In this document: positions 54,923-64,000 of the stretch, in pieces
Numbering within the stretch: the stretch's first letter is position 1
Layout: every line of letters begins with the position of its first letter
From: Leifsonia williamsii
GTDB taxonomy: Bacteria; Actinomycetota; Actinomycetes; Actinomycetales; Microbacteriaceae
Length of the DNA stretch: 64,000 bases
NCBI RefSeq assembly: GCF_030433685.1
Contig: NZ_JAROCF010000001.1
Span: 3,596,001-3,660,000, forward strand
Direction: 5' to 3'
The notes under the pieces: model-generated
Databases searched by the model: none
Told to the model about the DNA's origin: nothing
The model's input: the letters and a program-made list of their open reading frames with translations, nothing else
Program-made: the position numbers and the translations under genes

Positions 54923-55510
54923 CTAGTTGGCCGCGTCGGCGGAACGGAAGGGGAAGCCGAGCTGCTTGAGCAGCGCGCGGCCCTCCTCGTCGTTCTTCGC
55001 GGTCGTGACGACCGTGATGTCCATGCCGCGGACGCGGTCGATCCGGTCCTGGTTGATCTCGTGGAACATGGACTGCTCCGTGAGACCGAACGTGTAATTG
55101 CCGTTGCCGTCGAACTGCTTGTCCGACAGGCCGCGGAAGTCGCGGATACGGGGAAGCGCGAGCGAGAGCAGACGGTCGAGGAACTCCCACATCCGGTCGC
55201 CGCGCAGCGTGACGTGCGCACCGATCGGCTGACCCTCGCGCAGCTTGAACTGCGCGATGGACTTGCGGGCCTTGGTGACCTGCGGCTTCTGGCCGGTGAT
55301 GAGCGTGAGGTCGTTGACCGCGCCATCGATGACCTTGCCGTCACGGGCCGCCTCGCCGACACCCATGTTGACGACGATCTTCACGAGGCCGGGCACCTGG
55401 TGCACGTTCGTGAAGCCGAAGTCGCCCTGGAGCTGCTTGGAGATCTCGTTCTTGTACTTCTGCTTCAGGCGCGGCTGGATTTTGCCAGCAGCGGTTGCAG
55501 TGTCGGTCAT
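54923..55510 (-). CDS. rplE: 50S ribosomal protein L5
   Basis: The 195-residue 5S rRNA-binding protein has [40 protein letters not shown] and RIRDFRGL. Normal length. ATG shares a base with the rplX stop. Confidence 0.98.
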   Translation of the reverse strand: MTDTATAAGKIQPRLKQKYKNEISKQLQGDFGFTNVHQVPGLVKIVVNMGVGEAARDGKVIDGAVNDLTLITGQKPQVTKARKSIAQFKLREGQPIGAHVTLRGDRMWEFLDRLLSLALPRIRDFRGLSDKQFDGNGNYTFGLTEQSMFHEINQDRIDRVRGMDITVVTTAKNDEEGRALLKQLGFPFRSADAAN

Positions 55511-55869
55511 TACAGGTCCTTACCAGACTTCTTGGCGTAACGAACGCGGACCGTCTTGGTGACGCCGTCCTTCGTAACGCTCTCGGTGCGGAAGCCGACG
55601 CGGGTCGGCTTCTTGGTCTCGGGGTCGACCAGGGCCACGTTGGAGACGTGGATCGGAGCCTCGTGGGTCTCGATGCCGCCGGTCTTCGTGCCACGCTGCG
55701 TCTGACCGACGCGCACGTGCTTGGTGACGAAGTTGACGCCCTCGACGATGACGCGGTTCTTCTCGGTCAGGACCTCGATGACGCGACCCTGCTTGCCACG
55801 GTCACCACCGCGGGCCTGCGTACGACCCGAGATGACCTGGACGAGGTCGCCCTTCTTGATGTTCGCCAT
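55510..55869 (-). CDS. rplX: 50S ribosomal protein L24
   Basis: The 119-residue assembly-initiator protein has the KOW motif [12 protein letters not shown] and [14 protein letters not shown], then [12 protein letters not shown]. Normal length; three bases after rplN. Confidence 0.97.
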   Translation of the reverse strand: MANIKKGDLVQVISGRTQARGGDRGKQGRVIEVLTEKNRVIVEGVNFVTKHVRVGQTQRGTKTGGIETHEAPIHVSNVALVDPETKKPTRVGFRTESVTKDGVTKTVRVRYAKKSGKDL

Positions 55870-55872
55870 GGG

Positions 55873-56241
55873 TTACAGCACCTCCGGGGCGAGCGAGATG
55901 ATCTTCATGAACTTCTTGTCGCGGAGCTCGCGGCCGACCGGTCCGAAGATACGGGTGCCGCGGGGGTCACCGTCGTTCTTCAGGATGACAGCGGCGTTCT
56001 CGTCGAACTTGATGTACGAGCCGTCCGGGCGGCGGGTGTTCTTGCGAACACGGACGACGACCGCCTTGACGACGTCGCCCTTCTTCACGTTGCCGCCGGG
56101 GATCGCGTCCTTGACCGTGGCGACGATGACGTCACCCAGACCCGCGTAACGGCGGCTCGAGCCACCGAGGACGCGGATGGCCAGGAGCTCCTTGGCGCCG
56201 GTGTTGTCGGCGACCTTGAGTCGGGATTCCTGCTGGATCAC
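55873..56241 (-). CDS. rplN: 50S ribosomal protein L14
   Basis: The 122-residue protein has [35 protein letters not shown] and [20 protein letters not shown]. Highly conserved, normal length. ATG overlaps the rpsQ stop as ATGA. Confidence 0.98.
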   Translation of the reverse strand: MIQQESRLKVADNTGAKELLAIRVLGGSSRRYAGLGDVIVATVKDAIPGGNVKKGDVVKAVVVRVRKNTRRPDGSYIKFDENAAVILKNDGDPRGTRIFGPVGRELRDKKFMKIISLAPEVL

Positions 56242-56543
56242 TTGGCCTTCTCCAGAATCTCAACGAGGCGCCACCGCTTGCTGGCGCTCAGGGGGCGGGT
56301 CTCGTTGATGAGAACGAGGTCGCCGATGCCGGCGGTGTTGTTCTCGTCGTGCGCCTTCACCTTGGAGGTGCGGCGGATGACCTTGCCGTACAGGGGGTGC
56401 TTCACGCGGTCCTCGACCTCGACGACGATGGTCTTGTCCATCTTGTCGCTGACGACGTAACCGCGGCGGGCCTTGCGGTACCCGCGGACGATGGCCTCGT
56501 CGGCCGTCGACTCCGCGGCCGCGGCCTTGGTGGTCTCAGCCAT
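56238..56543 (-). CDS. rpsQ: 30S ribosomal protein S17
   Basis: The 101-residue protein has an OB-fold core from [18 protein letters not shown] through [18 protein letters not shown]. An Ala/Thr-rich lead of about 25 residues precedes it. ATG overlaps the rpmC stop by one base. Confidence 0.97.
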   Translation of the reverse strand: MAETTKAAAAESTADEAIVRGYRKARRGYVVSDKMDKTIVVEVEDRVKHPLYGKVIRRTSKVKAHDENNTAGIGDLVLINETRPLSASKRWRLVEILEKAK

Positions 56544-56869
56544 TACTTGGCCTCCTCATTCTCGGTCGACTCCGCCTCGGCCGCCGGGGCGGCCTTCTTG
56601 CTGCGGGTCTTCTTCTCCGCCTTGGGCGCGACCTCGGCCGGGGCCGGGGTCGCCCGGATCCCGAGCTCGCGCTCACGGATCACGGTGTAGATGCGAGCGA
56701 TGTCGCGCTTCACGGCGCGCAGGCGGCCGTGGCTCTCGAGCTGGCCGGTGGCCGACTGGAAGCGGAGGTTGAACAGCTCCTCCTTGGCCTTCTTCAGCTC
56801 GTCGACGAGACGCTCGTCTTCAAAGGTGTCGAGCTCGCTCGAGGCGAGCTCCTTGGAACCGATCGCCAT
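56543..56869 (-). CDS. rpmC: 50S ribosomal protein L29 with charged C-terminal extension
   Basis: The two-helix L29 core covers residues 1-71 ([38 protein letters not shown]). It is followed by a 37-residue Ala/Lys/Glu tail that switches from basic (KKTRSKKAA) to acidic. E. coli L29 has 63 residues. ATG overlaps rplP by one base. Confidence 0.97.
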   Translation of the reverse strand: MAIGSKELASSELDTFEDERLVDELKKAKEELFNLRFQSATGQLESHGRLRAVKRDIARIYTVIRERELGIRATPAPAEVAPKAEKKTRSKKAAPAAEAESTENEEAK

Positions 56870-57288
56870 TACGCGTCGCCCTCCTCGCGCTTGATGATGC
56901 GTGCCTTGAGGGGCAGCTTGTGGATTGCACGGGTCATTGCCTCACGAGCGAGTTCCTCGGAGACGCCGGAGACCTCGAAGAGGACCCGACCCGGCTTGAC
57001 GTTCGCGACCCACCACTCCGGCGAGCCCTTACCGGAACCCATTCGGGTCTCGGCCGGCTTCTTCGTGAGCGGACGGTCCGGGTAGATGTTGATCCACACC
57101 TTGCCGCCACGCTTGATGTGACGCGTCATGGCGATACGAGCGGACTCGATCTGACGGTTGGTCACGTAAGCGGGGGTCAGGGCCTGGATGCCGAACTCGC
57201 CGAAGGAGACCTTCGTGCCGCCGGTCGCCTGGCCGCTGCGGCCGGGGTGGTGCTGCTTGCGGTGCTTGACTCTGCGTGGGATCAACAT
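56869..57288 (-). CDS. rplP: 50S ribosomal protein L16
   Basis: The 139-residue protein has [40 protein letters not shown] and [20 protein letters not shown]. The loop near Arg residues at the peptidyl-transferase centre is conserved. Normal length; two bases after rpsC. Confidence 0.98.
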   Translation of the reverse strand: MLIPRRVKHRKQHHPGRSGQATGGTKVSFGEFGIQALTPAYVTNRQIESARIAMTRHIKRGGKVWINIYPDRPLTKKPAETRMGSGKGSPEWWVANVKPGRVLFEVSGVSEELAREAMTRAIHKLPLKARIIKREEGDA

Positions 57289-57290
57289 GG

Positions 57291-58058
57291 TTATGCCTCA
57301 ACTCCTGCTGCGGCCGGCGCGGCCTCGGCGGCGGGGGCGTTGCCCCGGCCACCACGACGCGGACGGTCGTTGCGCTCGCGCGACGGCTTCTGGTTGGCCT
57401 GCTCGCGAGCCAGTTCCTTGTTCGTGATGTCGCCCTTGTAGATCCACACCTTCACACCGATGCGACCGAAGGTCGTCTTGGCCTCGTAGAAGCCGTAGTC
57501 GATGTTGGCGCGGAGCGTGTGCAGCGGCACACGACCCTCGCGGTAGAACTCGGAGCGGCTCATCTCGGCGCCGCTGAGACGACCGGACACCTGGATGCGG
57601 ACACCCTTGGCGCCGGCGCGCTGAGCACCCTGCAGACCCTTGCGCATCGCGCGGCGGAAGGCCACGCGGGCGGAGAGCTGCTCGGCGATGCCCTGCGCGA
57701 CGAGCTGGGCGTCGGCCTCGGGGTTCTTGACCTCGAGGATGTTCAGCTGGATCTGCTTGCCGGTGAGCTTCTCGAGGTCGGCGCGGATGCGCTCGGCCTC
57801 GGCGCCGCGACGACCGATCACGATGCCCGGGCGGGCGGTGTGGATGTCGACGCGGACACGGTCACGGGTGCGCTCGATCTCGATGCGCGAGACGCCCGCG
57901 CGGTCGAGCGACGTCTGCAGCAGACGGCGGATCTTGACGTCCTCGGCGAGGTAGTCGCTGTAACGCTGACCCGGCTTCGTGCTGTCCGAGAACCAGCGCG
58001 ACACGTGGTCGGTGGTGATGCCCAGACGGAAGCCGTACGGATTGACTTTCTGGCCCAT
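57291..58058 (-). CDS. rpsC: 30S ribosomal protein S3
   Basis: The 255-residue protein has [18 protein letters not shown], the KH domain with [20 protein letters not shown], and [20 protein letters not shown]. An Arg- then Ala-rich tail is typical for actinobacteria. Start is fixed by MGQKVNP; it shares one base with the rplV stop. Confidence 0.98.
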   Translation of the reverse strand: MGQKVNPYGFRLGITTDHVSRWFSDSTKPGQRYSDYLAEDVKIRRLLQTSLDRAGVSRIEIERTRDRVRVDIHTARPGIVIGRRGAEAERIRADLEKLTGKQIQLNILEVKNPEADAQLVAQGIAEQLSARVAFRRAMRKGLQGAQRAGAKGVRIQVSGRLSGAEMSRSEFYREGRVPLHTLRANIDYGFYEAKTTFGRIGVKVWIYKGDITNKELAREQANQKPSRERNDRPRRGGRGNAPAAEAAPAAAGVEA

Positions 58059-58450
58059 TACTTGCTCGCCTTCTTCGTAGCCTGCGCCGCCTCGGCCTCG
58101 TCCGGCGTCGCGAGGACGACCGTGATGTGGCTGGTGCGCTTGTTGATGCGGAAGGCACGTCCCTGCGCTCGCGGCTGGAACCGCTTGAGGGTGGTGCCCT
58201 CGTCCACGAAGGCGCGGCTCACGTACAGGTCCTGCTCGTCCAGGTAGGTGTTGGACTTGTCGGCCTTGACCCGTGCGTTGGCGATCGCCGAGGCGACCAG
58301 CTTGTAGACCGGCTCGCTCGCGCTCTGCGGCGCGAACTTCAGGATGGCCAGGGCCTCCTGGGCCTGCTTGCCGCGGATCAGGTTGACGACGCGGCGGGCC
58401 TTCATGGGGGTGACGCGGATGTGTCGCACGCGTGCGATCGACTCCACCAT
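58058..58450 (-). CDS. rplV: 50S ribosomal protein L22
   Basis: The 130-residue protein has [32 protein letters not shown] and the exit-tunnel hairpin around [19 protein letters not shown]. Normal length. It lies 24 bases after rpsS. Confidence 0.98.
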   Translation of the reverse strand: MVESIARVRHIRVTPMKARRVVNLIRGKQAQEALAILKFAPQSASEPVYKLVASAIANARVKADKSNTYLDEQDLYVSRAFVDEGTTLKRFQPRAQGRAFRINKRTSHITVVLATPDEAEAAQATKKASK

Positions 58451-58474
58451 TTCTTCCTCCTTTTCGCCCCCGCG

Positions 58475-58756
58475 TTAGCGGCGGCGACCCTTCTTGTCGT
58501 CCTTCACGTGTCCACGGAAGGTGCGCGTCGGCGCGAACTCGCCGAGCTTGTGGCCGACCATGGTCTCGGTGACGAACACCGGGATGTGCTTGCGACCGTC
58601 GTGCACCGCGATGGTGTGACCCAGCATGGCCGGGACGATCATCGAGCGGCGCGACCAGGTCTTGATCACGTTCTTGCTGTTGGCCTCGTTCGCGGCAACC
58701 ACCTTGCGAAACAGGTGCTCGTCGACGAAGGGGCCCTTCTTGAGACTGCGTGGCAT
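58475..58756 (-). CDS. rpsS: 30S ribosomal protein S19
   Basis: The 93-residue protein has [39 protein letters not shown] and [17 protein letters not shown]. Normal length; 12 bases after rplB. Confidence 0.98.
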   Translation of the reverse strand: MPRSLKKGPFVDEHLFRKVVAANEANSKNVIKTWSRRSMIVPAMLGHTIAVHDGRKHIPVFVTETMVGHKLGEFAPTRTFRGHVKDDKKGRRR

Positions 58757-58768
58757 CTTCTCGAACTC

Positions 58769-59608
58769 CTACTTGCGCTTCTTGCCGGCGTTGCGGCGGC
58801 GAACGATGAGCTTGTCGCTCTCCTTGTTGGGGTGACGCGTGCGGCCTTCCTTCTGGCCCCACGGGCTGACCGGGTGACGGCCACCGGAGGTCTTGCCCTC
58901 ACCACCACCGTGCGGGTGGTCGATCGGGTTCATCGCGACACCGCGGACGGTCGGGCGGACGCCCTTCCAGCGCATGCGGCCGGCCTTGCCCCAGTTGATG
59001 TTCGACTGCTCGGCGTTGCCGACCTCGCCGATCGTGGCGCGGCAGCGCGCGTCCACGTTCCGGACCTCGCCCGAGGGGAGGCGGAGCTGGGCGTAGGGGC
59101 CGTCCTTCGCGACGAGACGGACCGAGGCACCGGCGGAGCGGGCCAGCTTGGCGCCTCCACCCGGCTTGAGCTCGATCGCGTGCACGACGGTACCGGTCGG
59201 GATGTTGCGCAGCGGCAGGTTGTTGCCCGGCTTGATGTCCGAGCCGGCGCCCGACTCGACGACGTCGCCCTGCTTGAGGCCGGCCGGCGCGAGGATGTAG
59301 CGCTTGGTGCCGTCCACGAAGTGCAGGAGCGCGATGCGAGCCGTGCGGTTGGGGTCGTACTCGATGTGCGCGACCTTGGCGTTGACGCCGTCCTTGTCAT
59401 TGCGACGGAAGTCGATGACGCGGTACTGGCGCTTGTGGCCACCACCGATGTGACGGGTCGTGATGCGGCCCTGGTTGTTGCGGCCACCCGACTTCGACAG
59501 CGGACGGAGAAGGGACTTCTCCGGGGTCGAACGGGTGATCTCGGCGAAGTCGGCGACCGAGGAGCCGCGACGACCGGGGGTCGTGGGCTTGTAGTTGCGA
59601 ATAGCCAT
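58769..59608 (-). CDS. rplB: 50S ribosomal protein L2
   Basis: The 279-residue protein has [38 protein letters not shown] and the peptidyl-transferase-centre loop [20 protein letters not shown] with the conserved His. Normal length; 24 bases after rplW. Confidence 0.98.
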   Translation of the reverse strand: MAIRNYKPTTPGRRGSSVADFAEITRSTPEKSLLRPLSKSGGRNNQGRITTRHIGGGHKRQYRVIDFRRNDKDGVNAKVAHIEYDPNRTARIALLHFVDGTKRYILAPAGLKQGDVVESGAGSDIKPGNNLPLRNIPTGTVVHAIELKPGGGAKLARSAGASVRLVAKDGPYAQLRLPSGEVRNVDARCRATIGEVGNAEQSNINWGKAGRMRWKGVRPTVRGVAMNPIDHPHGGGEGKTSGGRHPVSPWGQKEGRTRHPNKESDKLIVRRRNAGKKRK

Positions 59609-59632
59609 GTCTGTCTTCCTCTAGTCCTTCGC

Positions 59633-59929
59633 TCAGCCGACGGCCGTGAAGATGTCGATGGAACCGGACTTCAGCGTGACGATGGCGCGCTTGGTGTCCT
59701 TGCGCTTGCCGATGCCGAAGCGGGTGCGGCGGGTCTTGCCCTGACGGTTCAGGGTGTTCACCGACGCGACCTCGACCTTGAAGATCGACTCGATCGCCAG
59801 CTTGATCTCGGTCTTGTTCGAACGCGTGTCGACGAGGAAGGTGTACTTGCCCTCGTCGATCAGGCCGTAGCTCTTCTCAGAGACGACCGGGGCGATGATG
59901 ACGTCGCGCGGGTCCTTGTTGACGGCCAT
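59633..59929 (-). CDS. rplW: 50S ribosomal protein L23
   Basis: The 98-residue exit-tunnel protein, docking site for SRP and trigger factor, has [36 protein letters not shown] and GRRKDTKRA-type [11 protein letters not shown]. Normal length; ATG overlaps rplD by one base. Confidence 0.98.
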   Translation of the reverse strand: MAVNKDPRDVIIAPVVSEKSYGLIDEGKYTFLVDTRSNKTEIKLAIESIFKVEVASVNTLNRQGKTRRTRFGIGKRKDTKRAIVTLKSGSIDIFTAVG

Positions 59930-60579
59930 TACGCGTTCACCTCTTCCTTCTTGGTCTTGCTCGCGATGAAGCCCTCGAGCGCGGCCTGGGTGAAGACGAT
60001 GTCGTCGCTCACCAGCACGTCGTAGGCGTTGAGCTGGTCGTAGGACAGCACGTGCACGGTCGGGACGTTGCGGACGCTCTTGTAGCCCAGCTCGTCGTCG
60101 CGCTCGGTGACCACGAGGACGTGCTTCGAGGTCGCGATTCCGTTCAGCAGCTCCACGACGGCCTTGGTCGACGGGGTCTCACCGGCGGTCAGGGCCTGGA
60201 CGGCGTGGATGCGGCTGCCGCGGGCGCGGTCCGAGAGAGCGCCAAGCAGAGCAGCGGCGATCATCTTCTTGGGGGTGCGCTGCGCGTAGTCGCGGGGCGT
60301 CGGTCCGTGGACGATGCCACCACCGGTCATCTGAGGGGCGCGGATCGAGCCCTGACGAGCGCGGCCGGTGCCCTTCTGCTTGAACGGCTTGCGGCCGGCG
60401 CCGGAGACCTCGCCACGACCCTTGGTCTTGTGGGTGCCCTGGCGCGCTGCTGCGAGCTGAGCGGTCACGACCTGGTGGATCAGCGGGATGTTGGTCTGGA
60501 CGTCGAACAGGGCCTCGGGGAGCTCGACGGAGCCGGCCTTCTTGCCCTTGAGGTCGAGGACGTCAATCGAGGTAGCCAT
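59929..60579 (-). CDS. rplD: 50S ribosomal protein L4
   Basis: The 216-residue protein has the exit-tunnel loop [20 protein letters not shown] and [20 protein letters not shown]. In E. coli L4 represses the S10 operon; whether this happens here is unknown. Five bases after rplC. Confidence 0.98.
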   Translation of the reverse strand: MATSIDVLDLKGKKAGSVELPEALFDVQTNIPLIHQVVTAQLAAARQGTHKTKGRGEVSGAGRKPFKQKGTGRARQGSIRAPQMTGGGIVHGPTPRDYAQRTPKKMIAAALLGALSDRARGSRIHAVQALTAGETPSTKAVVELLNGIATSKHVLVVTERDDELGYKSVRNVPTVHVLSYDQLNAYDVLVSDDIVFTQAALEGFIASKTKKEEVNA

Positions 60580-60584
60580 TTACC

Positions 60585-61259
60585 TTAGGCCCCCTTCACT
60601 GCGTTGCGGACGAAAACGATGCGGCCACGAGCACCGGGGACGGCGCCCTTGACGAGCAGCAGACCCTTCTCGGCGTCGATCGCCTGCACCTTGAGGTTCA
60701 GGACGGTGACGCGCTCGCCACCCATACGACCGGCCATGCGCATGCCCTTGAAGACACGGCTCGGGGTCGAGGAGGCTCCGATGGAGCCCGGCTTGCGGTG
60801 GTTGCGGTGCGCACCGTGCGAGGCGGAGACGCCCTGGAAGTTGTGGCGCTTCATGACACCGGCGAAGCCCTTGCCCTTGGAGGTGCCGACGACGTCGACC
60901 AGCTGGCCGACCTCGAAGGTGCCGTCCACGGTGAGCTCCTGGCCGGCCGCGTAGTCGGCGGCGTCGGCGGTGCGGACCTCGGTGAGGTGACGACGCGGGG
61001 TCACGCCCGCCTTGTCGAAGTGGCCGGCGGACGGCTTGTTCACCTTGCGCGGGTCGATCTGGCCGTAGGCGATCTGGACGGCGTTGTAGCCGTCGGCCTC
61101 GGGGGTGCGGACCTGCGTCACGACGTTCGGCGTGATCTCGATGACGGTGACGGGGATGAGACGGTTGTTCTCGTCCCAGACCTGGGTCATGCCGAGCTTC
61201 TTGCCGAGCAGGCCCTTGGAGGTCTTGGTCACGTTGGAAGTGCTGTTGGTGTTAGGCAT
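60585..61259 (-). CDS. rplC: 50S ribosomal protein L3
   Basis: The 224-residue protein has [33 protein letters not shown] and [20 protein letters not shown] with the Gln-free central loop. An extra 15-residue Ser/Thr/Asn lead precedes the core. 14 bases after rpsJ. Confidence 0.98.
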   Translation of the reverse strand: MPNTNSTSNVTKTSKGLLGKKLGMTQVWDENNRLIPVTVIEITPNVVTQVRTPEADGYNAVQIAYGQIDPRKVNKPSAGHFDKAGVTPRRHLTEVRTADAADYAAGQELTVDGTFEVGQLVDVVGTSKGKGFAGVMKRHNFQGVSASHGAHRNHRKPGSIGASSTPSRVFKGMRMAGRMGGERVTVLNLKVQAIDAEKGLLLVKGAVPGARGRIVFVRNAVKGA

Positions 61260-61273
61260 AGTGGCACTCCCCC

Positions 61274-61582
61274 TTACAGCTTGATCTCGATGTTGACGTC
61301 GGCCGGGAGGTCGAGACGCATGAGCGAGTCGACGGCCTTCGGCGTCGGGTCGATGATGTCGATCAGCCGCTTGTGCGTGCGCATCTCGAAGTGCTCGCGG
61401 CTGTCCTTGTACTTGTGGGGCGAACGGATGACGACCACCACGTTCTTCTCGGTGGGAAGGGGCACCGGGCCCACCACGGTCGCACCGGCACGGGTCACCG
61501 TGTCGACGATCTTGCGAGCCGAGGTGTCGATGACTTCGTGGTCATACGACTTAAGCCGGATGCGGATCTTCTGTCCCGCCAT
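61274..61582 (-). CDS. rpsJ: 30S ribosomal protein S10
   Basis: This 102-residue protein of the 30S head has [33 protein letters not shown] and [22 protein letters not shown] precedes the ATG. First gene of a run of ribosomal genes that continues to rplQ with gaps never above 180 bases. Confidence 0.98.
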   Translation of the reverse strand: MAGQKIRIRLKSYDHEVIDTSARKIVDTVTRAGATVVGPVPLPTEKNVVVVIRSPHKYKDSREHFEMRTHKRLIDIIDPTPKAVDSLMRLDLPADVNIEIKL

Positions 61583-62085
61583 GTCTGACTCTCTCTCTTG
61601 TTATGGCGTCGTACACGACCTGATCTCCGGGGAGACCCGCCGCGCATTGGACGCGGTGCGACGAACGCATTGGGAACGCCACTATTCTTCTGTCAACTCC
61701 CGACCCCCGCGCCCGGGCGTGTCGCCTGGGCTCGGACCGCGCGAGGCACAGGGGTAGCCCCTGTTCTCCCGTGTGGTCGGATTGAGCGTGTCCTGCTGCC
61801 TGCGGCCTAACCTCTCGCCGCTCGTCCTGGAACCTGGTCCTCGAGGCCTCGCGGTGGGCTATGCACTGCCTGGCAGTGATCCGGTCGAAGCGCGCGTGAG
61901 CACGCTCGTTCCGGAATGTTGAACCCAACTAGTTTGCCAGATACGCCGGGATGCTGCAACCCGGGCGTGTCGCGGGCGGTGCGTGCGCGGTACGAGGGAT
62001 GTCCACATGGCTGTCTCTTGGGGAGATTATCCACAGATTCAGTGCTGGCCGACCGTGGGGTTTGCGTTCTCGCGATGCTCGATGC
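61583..62085. other. Long intergenic region: S10 operon leader and upstream region of the AbiEi-like gene
   Basis: No gene is seen in these 503 bases. The left part is the S10 operon leader on the minus strand; TTGACA at 61691-61696 is a good -35 hexamer but the base positions 17 further on read CCAATG, so no convincing -10 was found. The right part holds a perfect DnaA-box-like TTATCCACA at 62027-62035 just ahead of the plus-strand gene. Confidence 0.6.
62027..62035 (+). promoter_or_regulatory. Single perfect DnaA box sequence
   Basis: TTATCCACA matches the DnaA-box consensus. It is a lone copy, with only a loose TGTCCACAT relative 25 bases earlier, so it is not an origin. It could bind DnaA for transcription control or be chance. 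Confidence 0.35.
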
Positions 62086-63000
62086 ATGACCGATTCACGT
62101 GTGCACGCCGTCCGCTCCGCCTCCATCCACGACCACGCTGTGCATCCGCAACGGGAGGCGACGCGGCGGCACCTCGCTCGCCGGCACGCTCGCGACGACC
62201 ACCTCGAGAGGCTGCGGGGGTTCGCCTCCACCCGGCGCGTTCCTCCCGTGTTCTGTCACTGGTCGGCGGCTGTCATCCACGGGCTGCCGCTGCTTCTCGA
62301 TCCGCCGCGGTCGATCCACGTGCTGTCGGCGAATGAGCGTGCCGGGGCCGATCGCGGCGTCGTGCGGCTGCCGCGGCTCGGCGACCCGGAGGTGGTGTGC
62401 GTCCGGGGGCTTCAGGTCACGTCGGCGGCCCGGACGGTGATGGATCTCGCGGCGCGCACGTCGTACAGCGGCGGCGTCGTGGCTGCGGACTTCGCATTGT
62501 CGGCCGGTGCCTTCGGATCGCGTCGGCCGCTCGCCGATCGGGAGGAACTGCTGCGCGAGGCGGTGTGGGTCGAGCCGTCGGGGGCATCGCGTGCGGAGGC
62601 GGCGGCTCGCTTCGCGGACGGTCGCGCGGAGTCGCCGTTGGAGTCGGTGAGCAGGGTCACGCTCGCGCTGGCCGGAGCGCCGCCGCCGGAACTGCAGGTG
62701 CCGGTCGGTGACCTCCTCGGATGGGAGGCGCGTGTCGACTTCTGCTGGCCGCAGCTCGGGCTGATCGGGGAGGCCGACGGCGCCGAGAAGCTGCTGGACC
62801 CGGCGATGCTGCGCGACCGGTCGATGATCGACGCCGTCGCGGACCGACGGGTGCGCGAGGAGCGTCTGGAACGGGCCGGGTTCCGGGTGATGCGGTGGGG
62901 GTGGGACGCCGGGAGGGACCTGCACCGGATGCGGGAGCTGCTGGCGGCGCACGGCGTTCCGCTGGAGGCGGGGGACGGCGTCCGGCTGGAGGCGGGGTGA
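62086..63000 (+). CDS. AbiEi/DUF559-like protein, function unknown
   Basis: The 304-residue protein starts MTDSRVHAVRSASIHDHAVH. The N-terminal two-thirds resemble the AbiEi-type antitoxin fold proteins common in actinobacteria: PPVFCHWSAAVIHGLPLL, a HVLSANERAG strand, then RGLQVTSAARTVMDLA. The C-terminal part resembles a DUF559/Vsr-like endonuclease fold, with the acidic cluster ARVDFCWPQLGLIGEADGAE and a following Lys. No toxin partner is adjacent. Start is uncertain; an open frame extends 45 codons further but would read through the DnaA-box region. Confidence 0.65.
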   Translation: MTDSRVHAVRSASIHDHAVHPQREATRRHLARRHARDDHLERLRGFASTRRVPPVFCHWSAAVIHGLPLLLDPPRSIHVLSANERAGADRGVVRLPRLGDPEVVCVRGLQVTSAARTVMDLAARTSYSGGVVAADFALSAGAFGSRRPLADREELLREAVWVEPSGASRAEAAARFADGRAESPLESVSRVTLALAGAPPPELQVPVGDLLGWEARVDFCWPQLGLIGEADGAEKLLDPAMLRDRSMIDAVADRRVREERLERAGFRVMRWGWDAGRDLHRMRELLAAHGVPLEAGDGVRLEAG

Positions 63001-63051
63001 TGCGGCTACGGGTGCGGGTGCGGGTGCGGTGCCGGATGCCCTCACATGAGG

Positions 63052-63081
63052 GAGCGGGGCCGGACTCGCCGGGCCCCGCTC
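63052..63081. terminator. Stem-loop between convergent genes
   Basis: A perfect 10-bp GC-rich inverted repeat with a ten-base loop, about 50 bases after the AbiEi-like stop. No T-tract; a second small stem (GTGGCG/CGCCAC) follows. Nothing else is visible in this 246-base gap. Confidence 0.45.
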
Positions 63082-63246
63082 GCGTGGCGCCTCGCGCCGC
63101 CACGCCTGAAGTTGGATTCAAACCGCTCAGGCGGCTCCCGAACTCTCCGTCCGTGATCCGGTCAGCGGCTTGTGCTGGTTTGCGAGGTACAGGCTCACCA
63201 TAGGCTGTCTCCCTTCATCGGCGGATCCGCTCGGTTGAACGGTGCG

Positions 63247-64000
63247 TCAATTCTGCGACCGGCGCGGCGAAAGGTGAACCCCTTTTGCAGGATTCCCAGG
63301 GACGGGCCGACGCCTCGCCGACAGAGCTGCGAGGCCGGCGCCGCCGAGGGCGACGATGAGCCCGATCGCCGTGGTGAGGGACACGGTCACGGCGGTGTCC
63401 GAGCCGGTCTGCGGGAGCCGGGTGGTGGGCGCAATGGCAGACGAAGGGAGGAGTGAAGCGCGGTCGTGGCCCGAGTGCGAACCGGGGCCGGCGAGGCCTG
63501 CGTCAGCAGGGGGCACACTGGGGATGAGCGGCGTGCCAGGCGCCGACGGCGCAGCGGCGCCAGGGGCGGGCTCCGGAGTGGAGGTGCTCGGCGTGGGGGT
63601 CGGCGTACTAGGGGCTGGGGACGGGCTCGTGGGGGCCGGAGACGTCGGAGTTGGAGTCGGGGTGGGGGCCGGGGTGGTCGGGGCCGGGGTCGGAGGAGGG
63701 GTGGGGCTCGTGGGGATCGCGGCGGCCGGGGTGACCTCGATGGTGGCGGTGTAGGCGGGGGAGGTGGTGATGCCGTCGGAGACGCGGTAAGCGAAGGAGT
63801 CGGTGCCGACGAAGGCGGGGGCGGGGGTGTAGACGGCGCCGGTCGGAGTGGGGGCCAGGTCGCCCTGCGTGGGCGACTCGACCACCTCGTAGGAGAGCTC
63901 GTCGCCGTCAGCGTCCTCGCCGGGGTAGTCGAACGCGAGGGAGGTGCCGCTGACGACGCTCAGGGAGAGGTACGCCGCGGTCGGGGCGCTGTTCGCGTGG
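63247..64000 (-). CDS. C-terminal part of an LPXTG-anchored surface protein (partial)
   Basis: The frame is open to the right edge; 250 residues are seen. They comprise most of an Ig/cadherin-like repeat (DADGDELSYEVVESPTQGDL, then FVGTDSFAYRVSDG). A 100-residue Pro/Thr/Ser/Ala stalk follows, then the sortase signal LPQTG, a membrane span (VSLTTAIGLIVALGGAGLAA) and a basic tail (RRRPV). Sortase would anchor it to peptidoglycan. The repeat is typical of large multi-domain adhesin-like proteins; ligand unknown. No sortase gene is in view. Confidence 0.88.
   Translation of the reverse strand, partial: HANSAPTAAYLSLSVVSGTSLAFDYPGEDADGDELSYEVVESPTQGDLAPTPTGAVYTPAPAFVGTDSFAYRVSDGITTSPAYTATIEVTPAAAIPTSPTPPPTPAPTTPAPTPTPTPTSPAPTSPSPAPSTPTPTPSTSTPEPAPGAAAPSAPGTPLIPSVPPADAGLAGPGSHSGHDRASLLPSSAIAPTTRLPQTGSDTAVTVSLTTAIGLIVALGGAGLAALSARRRPVPGNPAKGVHLSPRRSQN

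Noticed and set aside
61668..61696. Promoter of the S10 operon based on TTGACA
   Set aside because: The -35 hexamer is perfect, but the position 17 bases on reads CCAATG and no TANNNT fits at 16-19 bases, so no promoter feature is listed.
62027..62035. Replication origin
   Set aside because: Only one perfect DnaA box is present, with no AT-rich unwinding region and no dnaA, dnaN or gyrB nearby.
63100..63130. tRNA T-arm-like sequence on the minus strand (GGTTTGAATCC)
   Set aside because: No matching acceptor stem, anticodon arm or D-arm could be folded around it, and the T-loop does not fit TTCRANY.

Overview
The window is high-GC DNA with actinobacterial gene content. A stand-alone guaB3 beside guaB, a DUF3817 gene, a THUMP-like methyltransferase, a DUF4190 protein and an LPXTG surface protein suggest Micrococcales, most likely a Microbacteriaceae member close to Leifsonia. 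That placement is an inference from gene content, not from a database search. I saw no rRNA or tRNA gene, CRISPR array, insertion sequence or integrase.

Layout. (1) Bases 1-9378 are a surface-glycan locus. Eight minus-strand genes, nearly all joined by 4-bp stop/start overlaps, run from a membrane 4,6-dehydratase through an aminotransferase, a PglC-like phosphoglycosyl transferase and a PglD-like acetyltransferase. An epimerase, two glycosyltransferases and a Wzy-like polymerase follow. The first four match the PglF-E-D-C route to undecaprenyl-linked diacetylbacillosamine. The end of a putative flippase faces them. (2) 9500-17457 holds guaA, DUF3817, SURF1, a KhtT/KhtU-type antiporter pair, glpD and guaB3. 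(3) 17505-22965 holds a MalY-type aminotransferase and an accessory cassette: a four-gene MacAB-like export operon (lipoprotein, peptidoglycan-binding adaptor, ATPase, FtsX-type permease) bracketed by two unrecognised small secreted proteins. The cassette lies between guaB3 and guaB and is the best candidate for an undescribed system. (4) 22985-28078 holds guaB, rarD, groES with a CIRCE-like operator, the THUMP-like methyltransferase and a DUF4190 protein.

(5) 28091-34138 is a compact minus-strand operon, glmS-acpS-alr-tsaE-tsaB-rimI-tsaD, joining wall precursor synthesis with tRNA t6A modification. coaA and an XRE regulator follow on the plus strand. (6) 35631-38013 is rplM-rpsI-glmM. (7) 38288-41615 is a plus-strand nonulosonate locus: a CMP-sugar synthetase fused to a HAD phosphatase, a NeuB synthase without a SAF domain, and a putative glycosyltransferase. 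truA, an acyltransferase-SGNH protein and a tandem GNAT protein come next. (8) 45824-61582 is the merged S10-spc-alpha ribosomal superoperon with secY, adk, map, infA, rpmJ and rpoA. rpsN and rpsD are missing from their usual slots, each replaced by a long GC-rich stem-loop. (9) The window ends with an AbiEi/DUF559-like protein and the C-terminal half of an LPXTG-anchored surface protein.

Two themes recur. Surface-glycan genes are wedged into conserved housekeeping synteny (rplQ / truA / rplM). GMP synthesis genes (guaA, guaB3, guaB) are spread over 15 kb, with an export cassette between the two guaB-type genes.
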